Source: Evansella halocellulosilytica (GTDB taxonomy: Bacteria; Bacillota; Bacilli; Bacillales; Salisediminibacteriaceae). From it: a stretch of DNA of 64,000 bases. Below are positions 40,070 through 47,848 of the stretch, in pieces. The notes beneath the pieces were generated by a model. The model ran no database searches, was not told the origin of the DNA, and was given only the letters and a program-made list of their open reading frames with translations. A program made the translations under genes and the position numbers. How positions within the stretch are numbered: the first letter of the stretch is position 1; each line of letters begins with the position of its first letter. The DNA is taken from assembly GCF_002335745.1 (NCBI RefSeq), contig NZ_NIST01000001.1, positions 90,146 to 154,145 on the forward strand, given 5' to 3'.

Positions 40070-40950
40070 TTATAGAAACCATTCGCCCTGAGCGATTTTT
40101 TCTACTTGTCCCCCTACATTTACTATGATTTCGCCGTTTTCTTCACTTGCCTTTAAAAACAATAAAGATGGTCTTTTAATTTCATACCCTTGTTCTACAC
40201 GAATATTAATTTCACTCTTATCAAAATACCGATATTTAACTAAGTAAGAAGCTAAACATCCATTAGAACTTCCAGTAGCTGCGTCTTCCGGAATACCAAG
40301 ATAATCTGCAAAATCTCGAACGTTTAATTATTATCGGAACTATATGTTTCGGGAGAGAATACCATAATTGCTTTTGCATCAGTGTGTTCAATTAACTCAA
40401 AGTATTTTTCTTTATTTATTCGAACTTTTTTAACTGCCTCTAAAGACCTTAAAGGGACAATAATTACAGGAAGTCCTGTTGAAACCTCTTGGATAGGAAA
40501 TCTATCATCTATATATTCTTTATCTATATTTAAAACACCAGAAACCTTATTTGTATCTAAAATACGACCGAATGTGGGTTTATTTTGTTCCATCCAAAGT
40601 ATATGTTCTTGTTTATCGAACGATACGGGAGTCTGTCCAGTTTTAAAATTTAAAATAAGGGATTCAACTGGTTCCTCTACTATTTCATTTTGAATGATAT
40701 ATGCAGTACCTAAAGTCGGGTGTCCAGCAAAAGGAACCTCTTCATTAGGTGTAAAAATACGAACATGATAGCAATTATCTTTTTTTGTATCTGATAAAAT
40801 AAAAGTAGTTTCTGAGTAATTAATCTCCTTGGCTATTTGTTGCATTTTATTACCCGAAATGTTTTCAGCATTCTTAAACACAGCAAGTTGATTTCCTGTA
40901 TATTTACCTTGTGAAAAAACATCTACAATTGAGTAATTAATTTTCCCCAT
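40070..40950 (-). pseudogene. PhzF family isomerase with a frameshift
   Basis: PhzF-type proteins are diaminopimelate-epimerase-fold isomerases. Codons 1-208 give the N-terminal half (VDVFSQGKYTGNQLAVF with the catalytic-Glu region EINYSETTFIL, and EVPFAGHPTLGTAYI) and end in a TAA. One base out of frame the sequence continues VRDFADYLGIPEDAATGSSN, GCLASYLVKY and GGQVEKIAQGEWFL to a stop at 40070, which is the normal C-terminal half including the substrate-binding ATGSSN motif. A single lost base near 40326, in an A/T-rich stretch, explains it. It could be a sequencing error. Confidence 0.85.
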
Positions 40951-41070
40951 AAAATCTATCCCCCACAGTGTTTTAAAACATATTGAACGTTTGCACCTTC
41001 ATTATTTCAACAAGAGAAAGGCGATAACCTTATACAGCTGTCGCTCTCCATTACTTGAACTAAAAACATC

Positions 41071-41430
41071 CTAAATAATCCCTAATTCTTTTTGAATCTT
41101 ATGTTTGTAATTAATATATCCCTGATCAAAATCAGGACTTTCATTTTCAAATTTGCTCATTTTATAATCCCATTGTTTTATTTCATAACTGAAAATACCA
41201 TTTTTAACAGCAGGGTCATTTTCAGCAAATTTAATAACATCTTCTTCCTTTGCTGCATCAATAACTATTGCTCCTCCAGTTGAGCCTCCAAATGGTCCAG
41301 CTAAAATTATATTCCCATTATTATATTCAGTTTGAATATAAACAGCATGTTCAGGCATGAACGGTTGATTATGTAAAACTACACCATCTCTCCAATTTAT
41401 TGATGGAGTTAACAATATTAGATATCTCAT
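41071..41430 (-). CDS. YciI-like protein
   Basis: A 119-residue protein of the YciI-like superfamily (dimeric alpha-beta barrel): MRYLILLTPS, MPEHAVYIQTEYNNGNIILAGPF and FAENDPAVKNGIFSYEIKQW fit the family. The function is unknown; relatives share a fold with muconolactone isomerase. The start is the second ATG (41430), seven bases after AAGGAGG; the first ATG is too close to it. Confidence 0.85.
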   Translation of the reverse strand: MRYLILLTPSINWRDGVVLHNQPFMPEHAVYIQTEYNNGNIILAGPFGGSTGGAIVIDAAKEEDVIKFAENDPAVKNGIFSYEIKQWDYKMSKFENESPDFDQGYINYKHKIQKELGII

Positions 41431-41477
41431 AGACATTCCTCCTTTATTTTTTTGAGGGTATTAAACTCTACTCCCCG

Positions 41478-41933
41478 TTAAGAACTCAATTGTTTTAATG
41501 CCTCATTCACTGCCCAACTTTGATGTTCGTGGAATAAGTTTTCTATTGCTTCGGATAGCTCTATCCATTTAAGAAAATGGTCTTCTTCTAATGGCTTTCC
41601 TATTTGTTTACCCATATTACATAGGTAAAAATAGCCTTCACTAAGGTAATATTTTAATTCATTTGTAGAGTAAAAATATCTTCTAGCACACCCTATAAAG
41701 TCACCCTTTTCAATATCTATTCCCATTTCTTCTATCGCTTCTCTTTTCAGACATTCTTCATGTGTCTCATTGTTTTCTATTCCACCGCCAGGAAGAAAAT
41801 ACTCCTCATCGCTAGTTTGAATAATTGCCACTTTTTTTCTTCGTTTATTGAACATAAGACAATAAACAGCAGGTCTCAATGTGTATTCTTTACCTTCTTC
41901 TTTTTTACCAAAAGTAATCATATCCATAAGCAA
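41478..41933 (-). CDS. Nudix hydrolase
   Basis: A 151-residue NUDIX pyrophosphohydrolase. The Nudix box is complete: GGGIENNETHEECLKREAIE then EMG, matching GX5EX7REUXEEXGU. Substrate is unknown (oxidised nucleotides, nucleotide sugars or others). The start is TTG at 41933 or ATG at 41927; no strong ribosome binding site decides. Confidence 0.88.
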   Translation of the reverse strand: MLMDMITFGKKEEGKEYTLRPAVYCLMFNKRRKKVAIIQTSDEEYFLPGGGIENNETHEECLKREAIEEMGIDIEKGDFIGCARRYFYSTNELKYYLSEGYFYLCNMGKQIGKPLEEDHFLKWIELSEAIENLFHEHQSWAVNEALKQLSS

Positions 41934-41979
41934 ATTGCACCACTCTTCCTCTAATTCTTATTCAACCCCCCCCCGTTTA

Positions 41980-42200
41980 TTAAATCATTATACTTAAAAA
42001 TAAAATCATTCCAGAAAAAAGGAAATTAATAGTAGCACTTACTTTTCGCTTATCTTGAATTTCAGTAATTCCCATAACTAAAAGCGCTAACCCAAAGAGT
42101 AATATAACATAAGGTATTAATCTATCTTCACTGGTTATTAAACTATATCGTATAAAGTAATCACTATAATCGCTAAAATAGTTCTTAATATATTCATCAT
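41980..42200 (-). pseudogene. DUF3953-like small membrane protein with a frameshift
   Basis: From ATG-ATG at 42200, with GGAGG upstream, the frame reads MNILRTILAIIVITLYDIV and stops. In the next frame LITSEDRLIPYVILLFGLAL, LVMGITEIQDKRK and the last span follow to 41980. Joined, they give three membrane spans as in the Bacillus DUF3953 family (name from memory). A single indel near 42140 separates them. An alternative start 16 bases upstream would give an intact 78-residue protein with a polar N-terminus (MEVNGDDEYIKNYF). Confidence 0.6.
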
Positions 42201-42329
42201 CCCCATTCACCTCCATGAAATTGATTTAAATTCACTTTATTTTCTTATAAATGATACTCCCCATTACTGGAACAGGAGAAGCGACAACTTATTCAGCTAT
42301 TGCTCCCGTTTGTTGAAGATGGAGTAATA

Positions 42330-42560
42330 ATGTCCCCCTTTATTTTTTCTGGAGATGAAAAGCCTTTATTAATAGGTGTAATCACTTCTCCATCCCAAAA
42401 CAACGCACATCCATTTGGAATAGCTTTGGTCTGGTAAAGGGAAAGTTTAATTGAGTTACCGTATCGGCACTAGCAACATCACTTCATGCAAGTGTAATTA
42501 TCATGTACATAACAGCCAAAATAATAGTAAAACCAAAGTATAAACTCTTACCCGAGGTTA
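42330..42560 (-). other. Possible remnant of a secreted protein gene
   Basis: In the 367-base gap, minus-strand frames give a hydrophobic stretch (LYFGFTIILAVMYMIITLA, then a stop) and a soluble stretch (AIPNGCALFWDGEVITPINK) in different frames. It looks like a decayed signal-peptide protein, but I recognise no family. Evidence is weak. Confidence 0.25.
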
Positions 42561-42583
42561 CTATAAGATGGAGATCTATAATC

Positions 42584-43051
42584 TTAACTTTTTAACAAAC
42601 GTAGCAGTAGCAAACCATCAGATGGGTGACAGTGATAAATCCCCATCCAACGAGGATACGTTACGGGAATTATAGTTCCAATGAACTGAATAAGGTTAAA
42701 TAATGTTGTCCCCCAGAAAAAAGAGCGTAAATTCCCTTGAGGTACATACATGGCTATCATTCCAAATAAAAACACTAGTAATAAAGACATGATAGGTCCT
42801 CCAGCCAAAGCAGCTGCTCTCTGTTTTTTGTTTAAATCTCCTTCCCAACTAACAAAACCTACGTAAGACCAATATAGATGAAAATGTATTCTTCCAAATT
42901 TAAAATTTTCTCTATTCTCCTTATTTCTTTTTCCTAAATAAACACGCGCATGAAAGTTTGAAGTAGAGACAACACCAATACTATGTCCTATTTCATGCAA
43001 TAAGACACAAATTGGGATAACCATAATATAAAAAAGTAGGAATAATAACAT
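42584..43051 (-). CDS. M50-like membrane metallopeptidase, short form
   Basis: A 155-residue membrane protein. The zinc motif HEIGH lies in the first span (VIPICVLLHEIGHSIGVV). A second conserved feature, ALAGGPIMSLLLVFLFGM, matches the site-2-protease core, and the C-terminal HPSDGLLLLRLL resembles the NPDG-type region that supplies the third zinc ligand (here a Ser replaces Asn/Asp in NPDG). Such short M50 homologues have unknown substrates. GAGGG precedes the ATG. Confidence 0.8.
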   Translation of the reverse strand: MLLFLLFYIMVIPICVLLHEIGHSIGVVSTSNFHARVYLGKRNKENRENFKFGRIHFHLYWSYVGFVSWEGDLNKKQRAAALAGGPIMSLLLVFLFGMIAMYVPQGNLRSFFWGTTLFNLIQFIGTIIPVTYPRWMGIYHCHPSDGLLLLRLLKS

Positions 43052-43149
43052 TCTTCACAACCCTCTACTACTAATTATTTCTTAATCTAACTCTTCTCCT
43101 GCTTGTTGAACAAGAGCAGTGATTGTTCTTGTACACCTCCCTCGTCAAA

Positions 43150-43908
43150 TTACATCAGCTTCTTTAATCGTTTCATTGCAGAATGTACCGTAAGTCTATG
43201 GAATGAAATCAATTCATTTTTATAAATTACTCCATAGATCCCATAAGGTGTAGGTGAAAGTTTCAATAATTCTTCTCTGTCCTTTAAATCAATTATCTCA
43301 GCTTTTATGCCTAATTTTTTTGCAGCCTCGATCACATTGTCAGTTGCAATATTTACAAATGGACATTGCTGTGTTCGTAGTATTGTTAAATCCTTTAATT
43401 TTTTCAATCTCTCCTCCCAATCATTCGGGAAATACGGGTATGGTGAATCCCCGATTTTATAAACAAGTAATTCAAAACCATGAGGAGCTTGTTCAATTTC
43501 AATAAAGTTATTTTTTAGAAAAACATCTTTAGATGGTGTCCAAGAAGTATCTGGGTTTGTAATGACGATAACTCCATTTCTATTTTGTTCCTTCGCATCT
43601 TGAATACATTTATCAATCAATTTTGATGCATATCCTTTCCCAGTCACATTTACCCATAGGCAATGGATAACCAAATAATTTTCACCATGAACAACTCTTG
43701 AAGAATATTCAATTGGAGTATATTCTATAAAGCCTGCTGGTTTACTCTCCTCCATTATTTTTATATATTTTAACCCTTCATTAAATCTCCCTTTAAGCCA
43801 GTTGTTTTTATTAGTGTATCCTATTGAATTTGGTTTGCTGCGAAGACAATAACACCCTGTATCTTCTAGATTTTCTGCGTTTAACTCGACCATATCAACT
43901 TTTACCAA
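43150..43908 (-). CDS. yoaP: YoaP-type GNAT acetyltransferase
   Basis: A protein of about 252 residues with an N-terminal GNAT domain (VIHCLWVNVTGKGYASKLIDKC near residue 80) and the C-terminal YoaP domain (TILRTQQCPFVNIATDNVIE, then PTPYGIYGVIYKNELISFH). Length matches B. subtilis YoaP. The TTG at 43906-43908 has GGAGGGG nine bases upstream, so the longer reading from 43947 is less likely. Substrate unknown. Confidence 0.85.
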   Translation of the reverse strand: MVKVDMVELNAENLEDTGCYCLRSKPNSIGYTNKNNWLKGRFNEGLKYIKIMEESKPAGFIEYTPIEYSSRVVHGENYLVIHCLWVNVTGKGYASKLIDKCIQDAKEQNRNGVIVITNPDTSWTPSKDVFLKNNFIEIEQAPHGFELLVYKIGDSPYPYFPNDWEERLKKLKDLTILRTQQCPFVNIATDNVIEAAKKLGIKAEIIDLKDREELLKLSPTPYGIYGVIYKNELISFHRLTVHSAMKRLKKLM

Positions 43909-44126
43909 TCTATATCTCCCCTCCATCTTATAGATATGCAAATTCAAGTGTTCTTCTCCCCATTAGTTTAACATCATTTTCCAATTAACAGACAACAAAA
44001 AAAGCCGCGAAATGCAGCTTATTAGATCTTAGACCATCGCTTTCCGTTACTTTAATAAGCAAAAACGTCAAGCTGTGGTAAAATTAGATGTGTATTATAT
44101 TATTTTTTGTAAGTTGTGATAAAACA

Positions 44127-45104
44127 ATGAACTTATTTGAAAAACTATATACCCTTATTATTTTCCTCGCAGTAATTGTTGGTATAGGTATAGGACAAGT
44201 TGAACTAATAAGGGAAAATGCGGAAAGCTTTATTGTTCCTTTATTAGTAGCAATGCTTTATATTACTTTCTTACAAATTCCTATTGAAGAAATAAAAAAA
44301 GCATTTACAAACATCAAGTTTACATATACTTCAGGCATTATAAACTTCGTCTGGACACCTATCCTAGCATGGGTGCTAGCAATGGTGTTTTTAGGAGATA
44401 ACCCAGCGTTATATATTGGATTTATTATGCTCATGGTTACTCCATGCACTGACTGGTACTTGATTTTTACAGGGATAGCAAAAGGAAATGTTGCGTTATC
44501 AACGTCAATCTTACCTTTAAACTTAATCTTACAAGTGATTTTGCTACCTATTTATCTTCTTATTTTTGGCGGAACAACAGGTGTTATAGAGCTTTCGTTT
44601 CTAGTGGAAAGTATCTTAATTGTACTATTCATACCATTAGTTTTAGCTTTTCTAACAAAAATGTTCTTGAGTAACAAACAACAGTTAAAAGAGATTTTTA
44701 TATCCAATCTTAGTGTTTTACCGATAATTTTTCTAAGCTTTGCAATCGTTACTATGTTTGCTTCGCAAGGTCAGTTACTACTTGATAATTTAGATTTAAT
44801 GTGGCAAATCACTATACCTATTCTTTTATTCTTCATTGTCACTTTCTTCGTTGGTCAGAAGGTTGGACAGCTTATGAAGTTCCCGAACTCCGATAGAACA
44901 AGTTTAAGCTTAACGACTTTAGCAAGAAATTCGCCAATTGCTTTAGCAATTGCTATGACAGCATTTCCAGACCAACCCTTAATAGCTTTAACATTAGTTA
45001 TTGGTCCATTATTGGAATTGCCTATTCTAGCTATCATTACTCAACTTTTATTATTTTTTTCTAAAAAAAGTACAAAAAAAACTCGAAAGCACACATCAAT
45101 GTGA
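44127..45104 (+). CDS. Arsenite-permease-like membrane protein (Acr3/BASS superfamily)
   Basis: A 325-residue protein with about ten membrane spans, annotated in relatives as arsenic resistance protein. MLMVTPCTDWYLIFTGIAKGNVALS carries the conserved cysteine that binds arsenite in Acr3 pumps. NSPIALAIAMTAFPDQPLIAL is typical near the C-terminus. No arsC or arsR lies next to it, but a broken ArsR fragment lies about 900 bases downstream. The start is uncertain: MNLFEKLY at 44127 fits the family, but neither it nor the ATG at 44088 has a good ribosome binding site. Confidence 0.82.
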   Translation: MNLFEKLYTLIIFLAVIVGIGIGQVELIRENAESFIVPLLVAMLYITFLQIPIEEIKKAFTNIKFTYTSGIINFVWTPILAWVLAMVFLGDNPALYIGFIMLMVTPCTDWYLIFTGIAKGNVALSTSILPLNLILQVILLPIYLLIFGGTTGVIELSFLVESILIVLFIPLVLAFLTKMFLSNKQQLKEIFISNLSVLPIIFLSFAIVTMFASQGQLLLDNLDLMWQITIPILLFFIVTFFVGQKVGQLMKFPNSDRTSLSLTTLARNSPIALAIAMTAFPDQPLIALTLVIGPLLELPILAIITQLLLFFSKKSTKKTRKHTSM

Positions 45105-45126
45105 TTTAAGGGTGTGTGCTTTTATA
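45086..45126 (+). terminator. Terminator of the arsenite-permease-like gene
   Basis: AAAGCACACA and TGTGTGCTTT form a 10-bp stem followed by TATATT. The gene's TGA stop lies in the loop. Confidence 0.65.
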
Positions 45127-45142
45127 TTGCATTAACCTGTTT

Positions 45143-45205
45143 CAATACTTCGATAAAAAGAACCGTTACAACGACAGCCCCTCAACTATTGCACTCCGTT
45201 TGTAT
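45143..45205. repeat. Short dispersed repeat, copy 2
   Basis: Matches 39905-39973: CAATACTTCGATAA, TTACAACGACAGC and ACTATTGCACTCC in the same order and spacing within a few bases. Confidence 0.55.
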
Positions 45206-45222
45206 AATAAAGAATGTTTTAA

Positions 45223-45927
45223 TCAAGGACCTATGCTTGGTGGGTTTTTAAGATGTTCTGCGAATGCCTTTTTATACGGACAAGTACCAATAAGGATTTC
45301 CTCGATGGCTTTATCTACATTGTATTCAGTTACTTTCAACTCTATTTCTTTATCAATCAATAACCAGCAAGCCCCTGTTGCTTTACTTTGGAGACCCACG
45401 CTACCAGCATTGACTATTCTTTTATTAGCTACTAAACGGTCAAATTGAATATGAGTATGTCCACATACTATTATGTCTTCTTTAGTGTTTTTTATTATTT
45501 CGAACACTTCACTGTCCTTGGTATCAAACCTAATTGCTTCTTCGTCACTTCTGGGGGAACCGTGAACGAACAATATGTTACCGATACCTTTAACAGCAAT
45601 ACTCTGTCTTTCATCCAACTTTTTTAGAAACTGTAGGTGTTCTTCTGTAAGTTGGTCTGCACACCATGTATTTAGTTCAGCAACAAACCCATCACACCCC
45701 TCTTGTGGTCCATAGCGATATGCAACCTCTCTGTCCGCATTCCCCATTATAAACAAGAATTTGTCTTTAAATTCCATCAGTGTATCCATAACTTCTCTTG
45801 GCTGCGGTCCCCAAACTAAATCACCACCGACCACAACAGCATGAACATTTTCTCTTCTTAATTCATTTAAAACTGCTTCTAATGCATAATTGTTCCCATG
45901 AATATCATATAAAGCAGCCATTTTCAT
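45223..45927 (-). CDS. Calcineurin-like metallophosphoesterase
   Basis: A 234-residue dimetal phosphoesterase. All five motifs are present: ALYDIHGN, VVVGGDLVWGP, IMGNADRE, LFVHGSPRSDEEA, and CGHTHIQFD with the final NAGSVG. It belongs to the YfcE/MJ0936-like group that acts on phosphodiesters or phosphorylated proteins. Its substrate is not evident. AGGGG lies nine bases before the ATG. Confidence 0.9.
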   Translation of the reverse strand: MKMAALYDIHGNNYALEAVLNELRRENVHAVVVGGDLVWGPQPREVMDTLMEFKDKFLFIMGNADREVAYRYGPQEGCDGFVAELNTWCADQLTEEHLQFLKKLDERQSIAVKGIGNILFVHGSPRSDEEAIRFDTKDSEVFEIIKNTKEDIIVCGHTHIQFDRLVANKRIVNAGSVGLQSKATGACWLLIDKEIELKVTEYNVDKAIEEILIGTCPYKKAFAEHLKNPPSIGP

Positions 45928-45986
45928 AAAGGCATACCCCTAACAATTATTTGGTGATAACTATCTAAAACATTTGTTTTCTTAAA

Positions 45987-46118
45987 CATCTAACGATCTT
46001 AAAAGATGCTGGACTTGTATCAAGCAATCACGTTGGGCTCAACATCTCGCAGTGTAATTCCCTTCAAGAACTACTGTGCCAGATTAAAGCTAATAGCCAT
46101 AAAATATTTAATATATGA
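45987..46118 (+). pseudogene. Fragment of an ArsR family regulator
   Basis: A 43-codon frame HLTILKDAGLVSSNHVGLNI and following resembles the recognition helix and wing of an ArsR protein (compare SKHLTILKEADLVKNRKIG in the gene at 30 kb). No start or N-terminal half is present. Being downstream of the arsenite-permease-like gene, it may be the remains of its regulator. Confidence 0.5.
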
Positions 46119-46206
46119 AGCTGCTAGTTAGTTCAATGTCAGAATCTCCATCTTGCTAAAGTTAGCTCCTCCGAAAACGACACAAGGTCAGCAACAACTT
46201 CGGCAT
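46114..46206. repeat. 93-bp repeat, copy 1 (partner at 61534)
   Basis: TATGAAGCTGCTAGTTAGT, then CCATCTTG-TAAAGTTA-CTCCTCCGAAA and AGGTCAGCAACAACTT recur at 61534-61625. On the minus strand both keep an open frame (KVVADLLSLSEEVTLTRW in copy 2, EVVADLVSFSEELTLARW in copy 1), so they may be the ends of a small or decayed gene. Confidence 0.6.
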
Positions 46207-46322
46207 AATTGTCCATTATTATTGATTATCAAAAATGACTACTAAACGAGCAGCTTTTTCATAGATAATACAAACCAACTTGTTGATAATAAAAAAATAA
46301 GCTTTTTCGCCTCACATATTGT

Positions 46323-46493
46323 TTATTGGGCAACAGTTTTATCATTATTAGCTGTAACAAAAGATATAATAGAAAATATGGTTATTAACATGCCAAGAAA
46401 TCCAAAAGCTCCACCTTCGAATCCCCTAATGTTAATAAAACCAATATAGAAGGAGATAACAGCAACTATAATCGCTATGATTCCTGGTAGCAT
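46323..46493 (-). CDS. Small membrane protein, 56 residues, cut from its upstream region by a repeat
   Basis: From the ATG at 46493: MLPGIIAIIVAVISFYIGFI and GFLGMLITIFSIISFVTA form two spans separated by a short loop. A longer frame to 46577 runs through a dispersed GC-rich repeat and is an artefact. The repeat begins about six bases before the ATG, and no ribosome binding site remains, so the gene may be silenced by the repeat's arrival. Family not recognised. Confidence 0.55.
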   Translation of the reverse strand: MLPGIIAIIVAVISFYIGFINIRGFEGGAFGFLGMLITIFSIISFVTANNDKTVAQ

Positions 46494-46498
46494 CCTTA

Positions 46499-46670
46499 TA
46501 AGAAAAGCGCAAGGCGCCCGCCTATCGGCGAAAAGCGCTGGAGTCCCGACAGGAAGAAGTCCGAACTTAGACTTCAAGTGGCGGGGCGAAGCGACCTCGA
46601 GCCGATGGCGCCTGAAGTCTAGACATCAATCGAGAGATTGATAATTTTTATAAGTTCTTATCTTTCAAGA
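46499..46670. repeat. Dispersed GC-rich repeat, copy 2
   Basis: Contains AAGCGCAAGGCGCCCGCC, GCGCTGGAGTCCCGACAGG, CTTCAAGTGGCGGGGCGAAG and CTGAAGTCTAGACATCAATC, matching 4498-4712. Its right end (TTCTTATCTTT) coincides with the 3' end of the small gene at 46658. Confidence 0.75.
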
Positions 46671-46762
46671 AAGGAAAACCCCTTTTTACTAAACCAGTAG
46701 GTAAGAGTCAAAATAATAATCCCTAGTATAAGAACTGTCAGAAAAGGTACTAAAAGCATCAT
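46658..46762 (-). CDS. Small membrane peptide, 34 residues
   Basis: ATG-ATG preceded by GGAGG at eight bases. The sequence is LLVPFLTVLILGIIILTLTY followed by a basic tail (WFSKKGFSFLER): one span with a positive cytoplasmic end. The good ribosome binding site and compact design argue that it is translated. Function unknown. Confidence 0.55.
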   Translation of the reverse strand: MMLLVPFLTVLILGIIILTLTYWFSKKGFSFLER

Positions 46763-47155
46763 TTAATACGCCTCCATTCACCACATTAACATTATTCCAC
46801 TTTATTGAGTGTTATTTTTCCATCTTTAAACTAAGTCCCTTTATTTTAACATCATTTTCCAATTTACAACCAATAAAAAATCCGAATATACAGACACCAA
46901 GTATTTGACCGAGATAATGTAATGATCGGTAATGTCTTTGTTATTTGAAACCGTAAATATTCTGAATTTTCCTATTTTTACTTGTAATAAATAATCATAT
47001 TACTATAAACTTATAAATATGGAAGTCAATTGGAAGGGAATATATTCATTTATTCAAAAAAAGAAGTATGAGAAAAACTAATATGTAAAAACGTGTTATG
47101 CCAGGGAGGCCATTCACATGTAACTAATTTAGAAGTAAATAGTAAGGGGGAAATT

Positions 47156-47848
47156 ATGGTATCTGCAATTAATTGTTGCAATATTCAGAAATCATATTTA
47201 GGAGATAGTATTGAAACTAAGGCTTTGCAGGAAATCAATTTGACATTTATGAAGGGGGAATTCACTTCTATTATAGGGCCATCAGGGTCAGGGAAATCTA
47301 CTCTCTTAAGTCTAATCGGTACGCTGGATAAACCATCACAAGGAAGAATTTTATATGACGAAGAAGAAATACTTAGCAAAAGTAGCCGAAAGATTGCTGA
47401 CTTCAGATTTAAAGAAATTGGATTTATTTTTCAGCAATTTCATCTGCTTCCGGCACTGACAGCAATGGAAAATGTCCTGACCCCGTTGTTTGGACGAAAG
47501 GTTCCTTATAATAAATCAAAAAGGGCAAAAGAGGTCCTTTCCCGTGTCGGATTAGCAGATAAGATGCATGCTCTTCCATCTCAGCTATCCGGTGGCCAGC
47601 AGCAAAGAGTGGCGATAGCGAGAGCCATTGTTAATAAGCCTGGCTGGCTCCTTGCCGATGAGCCCACGGGAAACCTCGATTCTGAAACTGGTGATTTAAT
47701 TTTTGATTTACTAAAGGAGTTCAATGAGAAAGAAGGGTGCGGGGTACTATTTGTAACCCACGAAAATCGGCTTGCCAGAAAAGCCAACCGTATTATTACG
47801 ATGAAAGATAGTATTGTTATAACAGATGGCAGTGGTGAACCAGTATGA
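47156..47848 (+). CDS. ABC transporter ATP-binding protein, LolD/MacB type
   Basis: A 230-residue ATPase with Walker A GPSGSGKST, Q-loop IFQQFHLLPALTAMENV, signature LSGGQQQRVAIARAIV, Walker B LLADEPTGNLD and FVTHENRLA. It belongs to the group that powers FtsX-type permeases for lipoproteins, peptides or drugs. The ATG at 47156 follows GGGGG by seven bases; the in-frame start at 47093 has no such site. It overlaps the next gene by four bases. The gap before it (46763-47155) shows no other gene. Confidence 0.93.
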   Translation: MVSAINCCNIQKSYLGDSIETKALQEINLTFMKGEFTSIIGPSGSGKSTLLSLIGTLDKPSQGRILYDEEEILSKSSRKIADFRFKEIGFIFQQFHLLPALTAMENVLTPLFGRKVPYNKSKRAKEVLSRVGLADKMHALPSQLSGGQQQRVAIARAIVNKPGWLLADEPTGNLDSETGDLIFDLLKEFNEKEGCGVLFVTHENRLARKANRIITMKDSIVITDGSGEPV

